From positions 1-64,000 of the forward strand of contig WIXG01000379.1 in the NCBI GenBank assembly GCA_009869945.1: 64,000 nt of DNA, read 5' to 3'. Position 1 is the first letter of the stretch, and every line of letters begins with the position of its first letter. The notes below the pieces were generated by a model. That model had not been told where the DNA came from and made no database searches. It saw only the letters and a program-made list of their open reading frames with translations. A program made the position numbers and the translations under genes. The stretch is from Mesaphorura yosii. Lineage: Eukaryota > Arthropoda > Collembola > Poduromorpha > Tullbergiidae. This document shows positions 1 to 9,530 of the stretch, piece after piece.

Positions 1-938
1 ATCCATGTGTTAGATTATCAAACCTTTCTAGGTCAGCTTCAGGAGGGGGGCTGGTCAGTAAATCCTCGAATAAATCTATTAAGTTCAGTGTGCTGGTGAG
101 ATCCTCGTCTTTAATAACTGCTGATGGGACGGCGGCTGCTAAATCCCTAATGGGAAGCTCCTCTTGAACAACCCGCTCTAGGTCGTGGGCGAGGTGGGCT
201 GACTCTCCTGTGGGGGAAGGACACACGAGTTTTAGATCATGGAAACCAGTTTCACCCAGCAATAAAAGAACTCACCCTCCACTAATGAAGTTAACAATGT
301 AACACTACTCGTCTTTCTCCTCCCAGGCTGTAGTTCTAATCCAATCGACTCCAACTTCTCCCTTAACAGCCTCCCTCCATTTTTAGACTTTGCCCTTGTG
401 AAATAGAAGAGAAGCACGTTAGTCTTTTGAACTGGTTTGAACGGACAGTTGCTTTGGACTAACCTCCTCAACACACCCCCTAGCAGACTCGCGTTCAAGC
501 ACTCAGGGGGGGAGAGGCGTCTTCTTAATTCCCCCACAGTTACTTTGTACTTTGGAGTTGAGCTTAGTAAAGATAACCGCCCAGGGACGGTGCAGAAGAC
601 TTGGGAGTCTATGGCAGGTGCTCCTCCTGGACAGGGCTCCCTCTTGAAAGGATGAAGGGCCGGCCCTCGATGAATGCTGTTGTTCCCATGGTTGAACCCC
701 ACCGCTACTGCTGGATGACTCCTGGCGGCTGGTGGCCGCTGTCGTGTGCCTGCGCAGTGTCACAGAATATGAGAGACTGTGATCAAGTACCCACACTATA
801 GTTTCAGGACTTACAGAGATCAATCAACCCCACCTCCTCTTCTTCCAAGTACTCCTCGACGTCCTCGTCCAGCTCTTCTGCCGGGTCGAGTGGTTCCTGC
901 TTTATGAGACCGTTGCTGTTTCCATGGCAGTTGTCCAT
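1..938 (-). CDS. TFAP2: AP-2 family transcription factor, 3' part outside window
   Basis: Sequence-specific nuclear activator that binds GC-rich sites as a dimer. Coding exons on the minus strand: 938-815, 749-464, 394-276 and 207 to beyond position 1; phases agree (1, 2, 1). The DNA-binding core is unmistakable: [15 protein letters not shown], then [20 protein letters not shown] and AKSKNGG, then [11 protein letters not shown]. The helix-span-helix part after this (exon 207-1) is much more diverged and seems shorter than in vertebrate AP-2. The start at 938 (MDNCHGNS) is the first ATG after an in-frame TAG. It gives only about 140 residues before the core, and a further 5' exon is possible. 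An IKQEP motif in exon 1 fits the SUMO consensus, which AP-2 proteins carry near the N-terminus. Identification is certain; start and C-terminus are open. Confidence 0.93.
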
Positions 939-1314
939 TATGGATGTGTTTGTTGACTAGAGGATCCGCTGCTCGAGGGGCTCCTTTTCTGTACGAAGGC
1001 GTTTACATGGGAACACGGAAGCGTAACGCTCTGTTCTCTTCTTCCTTCTCTCTCTTCTGTGCTCTGCTCTGTTTACTACTCGATTTCAAAAGCGGCCCGC
1101 TCCCCCTCCGGGCTCGTTTCCAGCAAGACGAGAGCAGCGAGAGCGCTCGAGGGAAAGTGTATGAAAGACAAAGCCTGCGCAAAGTGCGTACTCCGAGCAT
1201 AGCCGCTGGCCTCCTCTTTATTCTCTCCAGCAGTATTTATAAAACATGCATATACGAAAAATAGTAACACTCTCCCTCTCCACTACTCTACAATCTACAA
1301 TATTACAGAGAAGC
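939..1314. other. AP-2 upstream region and ELOVL 3' flank
   Basis: Non-coding stretch between ELOVL (ends at 1315) and the AP-2 start (938), both on the minus strand. It contains a TATA-like element at about 1232-1243 reading TTTATAAATA on the minus strand, well placed for an AP-2 start site near 1205 and a 5' leader of about 260 bases. No ELOVL polyadenylation signal of the AATAAA type was found here. Confidence 0.5.
1232..1243 (-). promoter_or_regulatory. TATA-like box upstream of AP-2
   Basis: Minus strand reads TTTTATAAATAC about 295 bases upstream of the proposed AP-2 start codon. The sequence is a good TATA match and its orientation fits the downstream gene. Transcription from it is inferred. 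Confidence 0.4.
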
Positions 1315-2669
1315 TCACGAGTCCTTCATCTTTCCCTCCTGCGCGGCGCTGCTGCCTCCGGTGTAGTTCATATTATCATCCAGCAGCTTCCCTCCGGCAT
1401 CATCGTTTCCATGGTGCGGGTTGCAAATCAACGATTTCTTAATCGCTCTCCCAACGCTACTTCCATTTTTCCTCGCATCGTAGCTCTCCTTGTAGAAATT
1501 CGCAAACAACACCAGAAACAATACGCCATGCCCCCCGATCCACCATACAAAGGCTTTCGGGTAGTTGCAATCAATGAAGAGTAATTGAAAGGCGTGGAGG
1601 GCGATGAAGATGAATTGGACCTGCAATTTGTAACCAAAAATTGGGGGAGATTAGCTTCGGAAGTTATCCCCAACACATAATTTTTAAAAAACGCCAAAAA
1701 AACTACTTACCATCTGAAACCCGGTCAGATACCGCTTCCACCATAAATACTTCTGAACACGCGGTCCCATTGCAGCGAGCATATAGTACGTATACATTAC
1801 TATGTGAACAAAAGTATTCAAGAATCCAAAGAATGTAGAGTGCCCTCCTGGAGTGAATCTCACACCAAACCAAACTGACATTGGCATGCACCCATGATGG
1901 ATGACGTGCAGTGCACTGACGTGACGGTGTTTTTTACGGAGGACGAAGAAGAACTGTGGAATGTTTAAAAAAATTAAGGATTGTTGGTCACCGTGCGGCA
2001 ACTGCAGGAAAATAATGCTTCGTTGCCATGACAACGGAGGAGGAAATACCGCAATCCCATCGTTGCCATGGCAACCCCGCGACCCTCTCAATTTCCACCG
2101 CCGTCGCCATGGCAACCAACACAAGCGGCTGCTGTTTAGGGCGCCTCAAAAACTGCGTGCGTGCAGTTGCCATGGAAACATTTTTTTTCATCAAAAGTGC
2201 ACTCACCGTGTCAAAGAACTCTGTAAACTTGGAAAAGTAGTACCACCAGCTCACACTGAGCATCCTCACAGCCTCATCAGACATACTGTAATCAACTGGC
2301 TGGCAACGGTAGCTGTACTTCCCAAACCACCCTGACATCCCCCACTCATAGAATAGGTATGCGCTGAATAACACTTGGAAGAGGTTGTAGGCAATAAGGA
2401 GATTGTTTAGTTTGTAGGGGGCCCTATCTTTCATTAAGTAGGGCCCGATCTTCTTCACGATTAAATAGTAAGACACACAGATGAGTAGTGTGGGGAGTGG
2501 GGACGACATGAGAGGGAAGGAGTCGACGCGGGGGTCTGCAAAAGAGATAAAAATTGATAAAATGTGCGTTAGACGGTTGTTGCCATGGAAACAGATTTGG
2601 AGTCTCACCCCTGTACTTCTCCATGAATTCGGAGTAGGACAGTCCATTGAATATCCGGAGGGAGTCCAT
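1315..2669 (-). CDS. ELOVL: Very-long-chain fatty acid elongase (ELOVL1/7-like)
   Basis: Endoplasmic reticulum membrane condensing enzyme (3-ketoacyl-CoA synthase) that adds two carbons from malonyl-CoA to long-chain acyl-CoA. Four coding exons: 2669-2609, 2535-2207, 1953-1711, 1620-1315, phases 1, 0, 0, giving 312 residues, the usual ELOVL size. The start MDSLRIFNGL leads into EKYRDPRVDSFPLMSSP, the typical ELOVL opening. The protein continues with LRKKHRHVSALHVIHHGCMP, which holds the diagnostic HxxHH box, and several hydrophobic segments follow. The C-terminal tail is polar and lacks a clear dilysine retrieval signal. Introns 1 and 2 are rich in the GTTGCCATGGCAAC palindrome. The gene is head to head with SMUG1. 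Confidence 0.95.
2023..2179. promoter_or_regulatory. Cluster of four X-box-like palindromes in ELOVL intron 2
   Basis: Four near-perfect copies of GTTGCCATGGCAAC lie within 160 bases of one 253-base intron: 2023-2036 (ATGACAAC half), 2062-2075 (perfect), 2103-2116 (GTCGCC left half) and 2166-2179 (GGAAAC right half). A fifth is in the preceding intron at 2579-2592. The motif matches the consensus bound by RFX factors. Whether it is a binding site or an iterated genomic palindrome cannot be told from sequence alone. Confidence 0.6.
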
Positions 2670-3300
2670 CTCTCTGGTAGATTTGCGAGGTCAAAAAGGG
2701 GGCTATTGAGCAAAGCAGTCGATTTTGAGCAAATTCCTTCCTGTTGCTATCGCAACCCCCCGCCTCACGCTCGTCAGTCCGGTCTCGCACTCTTTCCTAT
2801 CCCGAAGAACGGCGCTCTCCAGCAGCTGAGGATTGCAAACAGGAAGTGGTCGAGGAAATTCATACACTTCTTTGAGGAAGGCAGAATTGAGCACAAGCGT
2901 ACAGCACACGTCACTCTCCGTCTTGAATTCTTAAGCCATACAGCACCTTTAAAGAGCTCTGAAGTAGGAAAAGTGAAAACCGGTTTTCCTCTTGCCGAGT
3001 GGACTGCTGCGATTTCTACGCCTCAGGGGTGAAAAATTCCCCAAACAGTGTCCTCCGTAGCAGGTGTTTACTCTGCAAGGTGCAGCAGGTTGCGAGACGC
3101 TCGAGATTTGAGATGGCAACAAAGGGAATCCTGCACCGACTTTGCACATGTTTCCATGCGCACTCTTCTTCCTCTCCGGGAATCGATCTCCAGCAGCAAC
3201 GAACTTGCACGGCTCGTGTACTTGCCGGAGTTGAGGGAGATTACAGTGGAGATTAAGAATTCTGAGATTATCCCCCTGCATTAAATCAACACTCTGTGGG
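2670..3300. other. Shared upstream region, ELOVL / SMUG1
   Basis: Intergenic 631 bases between two divergent genes. Another X-box-like sequence, GTTGCTATCGCAAC, lies at 2743-2756. No conserved coding stretch was seen; the open frames here have no recognisable family. It probably holds both promoters and 5' leaders. Confidence 0.4.
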
Positions 3301-4887
3301 ATGGAGCTAAAGAGGACGCACAGCCCACCCCCACCAACGGGTAGTCCAAACCCCTACGAGTATTATTATCAGGCGGCGGCGAAGAGGGCTTACTATCAAC
3401 CCCCACCTTTATACTCCCCCTTCAGCTCCCCACCGACTGCCGGTCTTACTAGTTACGGGCAACCTACCAATCTGAGCCTCCACCACTCTACACCACCGCC
3501 AGAGCGGTCGCATTACCCTGAATTTCAATCCCAACCTACTAATTTGAGTCTGAGCTACAGTCAACAGCAGTCTTCCAGCACCGGGACCTTCCAACAATCA
3601 TCACCCAGCTTCCAACAGCAGTCAGGCTTCCATCACCAACAGCAGTTCCAGGACACCCCCTCCCAACTCCTCTCAATCGAGTTGGACCTAGTTAATAAGT
3701 TGAAACCAATCCCCATCCCCCCACCAGTCTCCTACATTTACTCCCCCTTGGAGTACGCCTACGAGCCACACGCTGATTATGTGAGAAAGTACTGCAAGGG
3801 GAAAAAAAGGGTTTTATTCTTAGGAATGAACCCCGGCCCGTGGGGGATGAGTCAGACGGGGGTTCCGTTTGGCGAGGTACGATATCTTTGGTGGCGTCGT
3901 GAACGAGTCGTGCGGTGGAGCCTCTCGAATCCTTCGCTCCGCGGTAGCGGCTTGGCCCGCCGCTAGAAAAGACCGCCTGCGGCGGAAGACACTGCCCCCA
4001 ACTGGGCGCCCTTCCCCTGCGTATAACGGTTGGGGGCAGGGGACAGTGTCTTCCGTCGTAGGCGGTTTCCTGTGTCTTACCGCCAAAGACGGTCTTCTTT
4101 TTAGCGGCGGGCCACAACGCTACCGCGGAGCGAATGATTCGAGCGGCCGAGCCCCCGGCCCCAACGGGGGCTCGGCCGCTCGAATCGTTCACGACGCAAC
4201 CCCCAAAATCTCGTAGGTCTCCCTCACCTCTCAATGGCTCAAGATAGAAGGCCGCATAGGAAAACCCCTCTTAGAACACCCCTCCAGAATAATAGAAGGC
4301 TTCGCATGCCCCCGCTCTGAGGTGAGTGGACAGAGGTTCTGGAGCTACTGGAAAGACTTGTGCAGGGAGCCGGAAGTTTTATTCAAGTATTCTTACGTTC
4401 ATAACTACTGTCCACTGGCTTTTATGAAGGCGAGTGGATTTCACAACTTTCCCGCCAAATTTCGAACCACGGCCTTAACCCTCCTTCTACTACCACAGGA
4501 CTCTGGGAGGAACGTCACCCCACCCGAACTCAAAGCGAGGGAGAGAAACCTCATATTTCAATCGTGCGATGAAGCTCTATTGAGGGTGATTAGACTACTG
4601 GAACCAGAGACAGTAATTGGTGTAGGCAAGTTCCCCCAGCAGAGGGCGGCGGGGGTGGTGCAGGTATGTTCTGGCTCGTTCTTGGGAAATTGCTTGAGGG
4701 GCTCTAGATTCGCTGTTGCATTTTTGCATGTTCCGAGCAGTCCGCCGGCCTCTCCTCTACAATAAGAGTCGAGTCAATACTGCACCCGAGCCCCGTCAAC
4801 CCAACCGCGAATAAAGGATGGAGGGACGTCGTCCATAAGCAGCTATCAGATTTGGGGCTGATGCCCTACTTTTACTACCAGCGATGA
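3301..4887 (+). CDS. SMUG1: Single-strand-selective monofunctional uracil-DNA glycosylase
   Basis: Base-excision repair enzyme that removes uracil and 5-hydroxymethyluracil from DNA in the nucleus. Four exons, 3301-3876, 4217-4429, 4499-4663 and 4741-4887, all phase 0, give 366 residues (human SMUG1 has 270). The catalytic loop [19 protein letters not shown] lies near residues 174-192 and carries the conserved Asn; the second active-site motif ILHPSP carries His near residue 333. The extra length is a Pro/Gln/Ser-rich N-terminal extension of about 130 residues with two copies of QPTNLSL. Intron 1 is entirely a mobile element (3877-4216). Intron 2 (4430-4498, 69 bases) is open in frame and uses a GC donor; removing it restores the family spacing between CPLAFMK and DSGRN. 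Confidence 0.95.
3877..4216. mobile_element. Introner-like inverted-repeat element forming SMUG1 intron 1
   Basis: Best-preserved copy. The whole 340-base intron is a long hairpin. The 5' end GTACGATATCTTTGG and the reverse complement of the 3' end (CTACGAGATTTTGG) match, and the inverted repeat continues inward as GGCGTCGTGAACGAGTCG. Inside are further palindromic blocks with GCCTGCGGCGGAAGACACTG and its complement. The element's own tips supply the splice donor and acceptor. There is no coding capacity, so it would be non-autonomous. Confidence 0.85.
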
Positions 4888-5959
4888 GAACCAGCCAGCC
4901 AAACTCCGCCGTTCCTCCCCAGAATCCCGCACAGAAGCTCCCGCACGCAGACAATCAGCCAGCAATCGACCGTCTTGGCGCTGAACAACGCGTAGCGATA
5001 CTTTAGACTGCTCCGCTTTGTTGTTGAATAAAAACTGCAATTTACTGTGGACACTGCTGCTGAGATTGTGGGCAGATGGTGCAGGAGTGTTGCTGCTGCT
5101 GCGCAATGATCATTTCTCAATTGCACTCGCACTTTTGCACCTCTCCACTGGTTCGATTTTATCTTGTCGGACGGAGACGAGGAAGGAATGGAGCACCACG
5201 GCCGGGCAGGGGAGGAGAAGGAGCGGGTAATTTCTCAGGAGGCATCTTTTTTTGCACCATCCCTGATTGTTGGAATTCTAAGCGCAGGTCGTCAAGCTGA
5301 AACCAACTCCGGCTGCTGGGGTAACGGCCAGGGATGAGCTCCACAGGGAATTAATGTTTAATCAGAGGATGTGAGTGCACTCCGAAACCGGCCTGAATTC
5401 TCTGAATACTGCCCCCGTCTAAACCGGTAAACTCCTCTTTTATTCCTACAGCGGGAAGGACGTTTTGCAACAGAAACCTGAATTAAAGAGGGTGCTCGAG
5501 TCTCGCAAGTACAGGAAACCGCCAGAAGAGAATAGGACAGAGTCGGAGCTCCAGCGCGTCCACTCCCGGATAATCTCCCAGCAGCAAGAGCGGGGAGAGG
5601 AGCAGAACAATAATTGAAAGTCGGAATCTTCCGCGCAAACCCTACGGGACCAATTTTGTACACCACATTCCACAGCCTGCAGCCACGAGCAGGATCCGCC
5701 TCGTATCAGCAAGCATTCCACCACCACATTCCTACCAACATTTTCCACCGTCGAAATAAAAACATGATTTTTTAAGGTTGATTTTATTCGAGGGCTGCTG
5801 CATTCTTCTTCATACCTGCATTCAACTGTTGCTGCTGTAGATGAGAGAGCAGAGAGCGGCGGGATCGAATGAAAGAAGGAACGGAGAGTTTTGTGGAATG
5901 CAAGAGGAATTTCACCAACAACAACACACTTGCCAGTTTTTTTCCGGGCTCCTCTTGAA
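4888..5959. other. Intergenic region upstream of VGLL4
   Basis: About 1.07 kb between SMUG1 and the VGLL4 start, same strand. It probably contains the SMUG1 3' UTR and the VGLL4 promoter and 5' leader. Open frames here have no family resemblance and odd composition. The run GCTGCTGCTG appears at about 5090-5100. Nothing else can be supported. Confidence 0.35.
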
Positions 5960-6633
5960 ATGTCCAACCTCACCGAGTCCCCCCTCGATTTACTCTCGAG
6001 GGCTGCGGTGGCGAGCAGTGATAGGGGTATTTGTAAGGAGTCGGGAGAGGGTAAGCTAATTCGTGGAGAGTTTGCAATTGATTGCTCACTGGCTTTGAAT
6101 TTTTGGGGTAGGCCCTGCAGCTGTCCACCACCAAGACTCCTCCTCGGATGGGGATAGTCCACTGGACTTCTCCATGAAGCCCAATGCTCCACCACCCTCC
6201 ACTCCCACTCAAACAGATAATCGGCCGTCCGTCATCCGCAAACTGGACCCCTCCAAGACCCCCATCAAAAAGAGGTTCAAAGAGTCATTAGTAGAAGAAC
6301 GTGTTATCAATGCGGCCCCCTCCACTGAAATAGACGAGCATTTTAAACGCAGTTTGGGACTGGACAAATACAGGGATATTTTTAGCAGTGGACAGCCTGC
6401 GGCGAGTAACACGACAGTGGAGGGGGGCCAGAAGAGGGACTCAAAGACGGTGGAGGAGCCCTCCCCCGATAATGGCAGTGGGGGGATGAGTGGTAAGTGC
6501 CTGCCGGCCCCCCCTAATGATTACACCTAACCTCCTTTTTCACGCAGTGGACGACCACTTTGCAAAGGCGCTCGGCCACTCGAAATGGAGGGAGCTGCAA
6601 AGGGAGAAGAGGGAGGAGGATCAGAAGACGTGA
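5960..6633 (+). CDS. VGLL4: Vestigial-like 4 / Tgi, TEAD-binding co-repressor
   Basis: Nuclear cofactor that competes with YAP/Yorkie for TEAD/Scalloped through two Tondu motifs. Exons 5960-6050, 6112-6492, 6548-6633, phases 1 and 1, 185 residues. The N-terminus ESPLDLLSRAA matches the conserved start of VGLL4 (TPLDVLSRAA). Tondu 1 is IDEHFKRSLGLDKYRDIF; tondu 2, VDDHFAKALGHSKWRELQ, is the entire last exon. A DSPLDFSMK segment precedes them. The protein is shorter than human VGLL4 because the linker is reduced. Polyadenylation signal AATAAA at 6687-6692. Confidence 0.93.
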
Positions 6634-6990
6634 CTCTGAGAGACTATACCCTATTTACTAAAAAACTATAATTAACACTTTGGTCTAATAAAAAACCCAT
6701 CTTTCAACGACCGTACATATTTTAATCTCGCCATACCCAGAGACCCAGTGAAGGAGGGGCACCTCCTGTTGAGCCCCACTCATCTGCTCAGTGAGGTCCA
6801 GGAAGTTTCTCATGTTTGGGCCCGTACACTTTCTCTCTCCAGAGTATACGTAGAACTCGCGCAGAGAAGCCAGCGGGAAACTTTCACTCTCTCATCCACT
6901 TTCCCACTCCAGCACAGAAGGGGAAAGTCAAACTTAATCCTACCCTCAATAATATCAACTCCTGACTCGGAATCACTCTTCAGAGTTTTC

Positions 6991-7120
6991 GAAATTCCCT
7001 TCAGAGTCCACTGCAGCAACGTCTCCTCTCGAGGTTTAGAAATTCCCTTCAGAGTCCACTGCAGCAACGTCTCCTCTTCAGCTTTAGAAATTCCCTTCAG
7101 AATCTAGTGCAATTTAGAGT
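6991..7120 (+). repeat. 48-base tandem repeat, about 2.6 copies
   Basis: Unit begins GAAATTCCCTTCAGAGTCCA at 6991 and again at 7039 and 7087, an exact 48-base period. Copies 1 and 2 are nearly identical over CTGCAGCAACGTCTCCTCT; copy 3 decays. It lies directly upstream of the inhibitor-2 start codon, so it is promoter or 5' leader sequence. Confidence 0.85.
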
Positions 7121-7149
7121 CCAGCTTAGGACACCTTTGCTGCACAGCC

Positions 7150-7600
7150 ATGTGCGAGAACCTCGCCAAAGCCCCCCGTAAATCCATACTCAAATCGAGT
7201 TCTTTTGATGGGAGGGGCAGTGGAGATAAGCAGCACTCGGAAGAGAAGGTTGAAGAGGTGGAGAAGGTCAGGTGAGTGTCGAAATCAGGAATTCATAATT
7301 TGTTGCTAAAGGATCTTTACTTTCTCCCCCCCCCACAGCACCCCTCCCCCTACAACAACAAAACAAACAACGTTCGACGAGTCTAATATACTAGAGACCT
7401 ACCACCCTGTAGATAAAGAGTACGGACACATCCCTACCCCAAAAGAGGAACCAAAATCACCCTTTATAGAAGAAGAATTAGTGCAGGTCCTCCCCGAGTT
7501 AAAACAAGAATCCCGTTTCAAAGAGTACTACGCCGTGAAGTTGGGAAGAAAGTTGTTGGAAGAGGAGGAGGGGCTGGAAGAGGATGGTGGAGGTGGTTGA
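7150..7600 (+). CDS. PPP1R2: Protein phosphatase 1 inhibitor 2
   Basis: Small, largely disordered inhibitor and chaperone of protein phosphatase 1. Two exons, 7150-7271 and 7339-7600 (phase 2), 127 residues, compact compared with about 200 in vertebrates. The N-terminus has PRKSILK, the PP1-contacting motif region of the family (KGILK in human). NILETYHPVDKEYG matches the conserved NILATYHPADKDYG. The C-terminal RFKEYYAVKLGRKLLEEEEG matches the PP1 active-site helix (HYNEGLNIKLARQLI). The acidic central region is mostly lost. Polyadenylation signal at 7719-7724. It is tail to tail with the Nudix gene. Confidence 0.9.
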
Positions 7601-7826
7601 GAATGCGATTTTCGTGTGTGAAGCTTTAGTAGACCATTCGTTTTTATTATACATGATAGAATTCTACTCTTGGTTCGGTAGTCGTAACAACTCTGTTTCT
7701 TATTTCTGACAAATTATGAATAAAAAAAGCGGTTGTTAAAGTGCTGGGTGAGCGTTTGCCCCAGGTTTGTGGTTGCTGTTTCCTTGGTTTAGGTTTGGCG
7801 ATTACGTCTTCAAAGTGTCCCCCCGC

Positions 7827-9041
7827 TCAGCTGTAGATGGAGTGGAGTGGGACGTGTAGCAGCTCTGTTATCTGGGGGAGGTCCGGTTCTGCCAAAGAGA
7901 AACGCGGGAATGAATTTTATGAAAGCCCCCCCCCCCCTATAAAAAAAAAACACAAACTCACCCTCCCCACTCGTCACCACCCCATGCCTTATTAAAAAGT
8001 CCAGCACAACAGGGCAACTCGTCGTCTTGAATAAATCAGACTGCACTAACTCATAAGCCTCCTTAACACCAACTAATCTGAACTCGTCAACCTCTCCATC
8101 CTGATTGCATGGTAAGAAGTCAGTAGGTAACTCCAAATCATAGATAAACTCCGTGTTGGGGAAGAGGCCGCGGGGGGAGGAGAAGAAGAAGCTGTTGATT
8201 ATACAAAATTGTAGAGTCGCCACGAATTCAAAAACCTCTCAGAATCCTTTACCTGACACTCCCCACCTGCACCAACTTTTCTAATAATATACTATCCAAC
8301 CCCGCCTCCTCCTTCCCTTCCTTCCATGCCGTTTCCAGTACAGAATAACCAACCGCCAAACCGCCCCCTACAAAGTTGTCTAAGCAACCGGGCCACGTTT
8401 GTTTTGTTAGAGACCTCCTCCCGAGCCAGAGGCAGAGCCCTCGTGATGGGTGGTTCAAATAGCCATTAATGCTGACTCCATATTGGCGGATGCCAAAGAG
8501 ACCTAAAGAAAATTACAGTTCAAACTTGGAAATTGCCATGGAAATTGCCAAGTCTTACAGGTAGCCGCCCGCTCCATCCTCATCAAGCTTGGCTCCTCAA
8601 AACTCGTACGCACCTCGAAACACTGCTCATGTGGAAACAGCGTATGTTAGAGTTGTTTTTTTACAAGTACAAGTGAATGATTTTACCTCCTCCCTCCACC
8701 CCCTCAACGCACTGAACAGATCTTTCCTCCTCCAGTCTCTTAATAATATTTCGAATTGTTTCGACCTCATTTCGTAGTTTAATTTAGGATTGACTTCAAC
8801 ACTCCCATCAGAGTAGATGAAGAGTGGGGGATGTAAGTGGGGGAGGATGCAAGGACGAAGGAGCCCAACCCTGTGGCCATCGATTATCAAGGGTACGAGC
8901 AGCTCCGGCGACCCTGCTCAATAGAGACAGAATAAATAAAAGACCTGCAAACCCAAACAGACACAACTCACCCTCCGCACTCGACCCCCCACAAAAACTG
9001 AGGTAAAAGTTGTTGAACTTCTTGCAGAGAGCCAGGGCCAT
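7827..9041 (-). CDS. Nudix hydrolase with DUF4743-type N-terminal domain
   Basis: Likely hydrolyses a nucleoside-diphosphate derivative; the related fungal and plant group is linked to thiamine diphosphate. Six exons: 9041-8972, 8913-8687, 8595-8559, 8502-8253, 8191-7962, 7888-7827, phases 1, 0, 1, 2, 1, giving 291 residues. Family landmarks are seen in order: LIIDGHRVGLLRP, LLRDWR, LFGIRQYGVSINGY, LWLGRRSLTKQTWPGCLDN, and a Nudix helix GGLAVGYSVLETAWKEGKEE followed by AGL. Two Nudix consensus positions differ (Tyr for the first Glu, Lys for Arg), while the catalytic Glu pair is kept. VSFFFSSPRGLFPNTEFIYD follows. No targeting signal is obvious. Confidence 0.88.
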
Positions 9042-9530
9042 GACAACGAAATTTACGTCAGGTGGACAAACTCCCCCCCCCCCCGGTGGAGGTTGAAAAC
9101 GACTTTTGCAGCGGTGCAGTTTACAGCAGTGGAGGTCAAAAGCACGACGGCATCAGCAACATACGCATCAGCAGCGTAGAGCTACGCGCATGGCCCTCAT
9201 CGCATCGATCTCTTCTAACGTATGGAATGCTCGCGGGATCGATGAGGCCGTGCCCCACTGCAGCTGCACTACTTTTCACTTTCTTTACTTTCTGTACTTC
9301 CTCTGAACTTTCTCACCCACACCTCGCTGGCTGGCTGCACTCTTCTCAGCAGCAGTTCTCTCACGAGAAAGTGCCCAGCTTCCTTAAATTACGGGAGCGC
9401 CACCACGCCGTTTTCGGAGGCGCTGACAGTGGGCGGCTGGACGTTGCTCGGTGGCCAGGAGTGGTCCAGGACCTGTAGTGCTGTTTGGACAACAATTTTG
9501 GTGTGCTTCATCGTTGTGACCCCCCGAAAT
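9042..9530. other. Region between Nudix start and Brp start
   Basis: Divergent promoter region of about 490 bases. The frame that contains the Brp start is open upstream to 9429, but those residues have no resemblance to the family, so they are more likely 5' leader. No TATA box was noticed. Confidence 0.35.

Noticed and set aside
5446..6195. 249-codon minus-strand frame opposite VGLL4
   Set aside because: Lies antisense to VGLL4 exons that have clear Tondu motifs; no homology of its own.
9429..9530. Upstream in-frame extension of Brp (start at 9429)
   Set aside because: The extra 34 residues contain a hydrophobic run unlike ELKS/Brp N-termini; the ATG at 9531 begins the Gln/Ser-rich region expected for the family.
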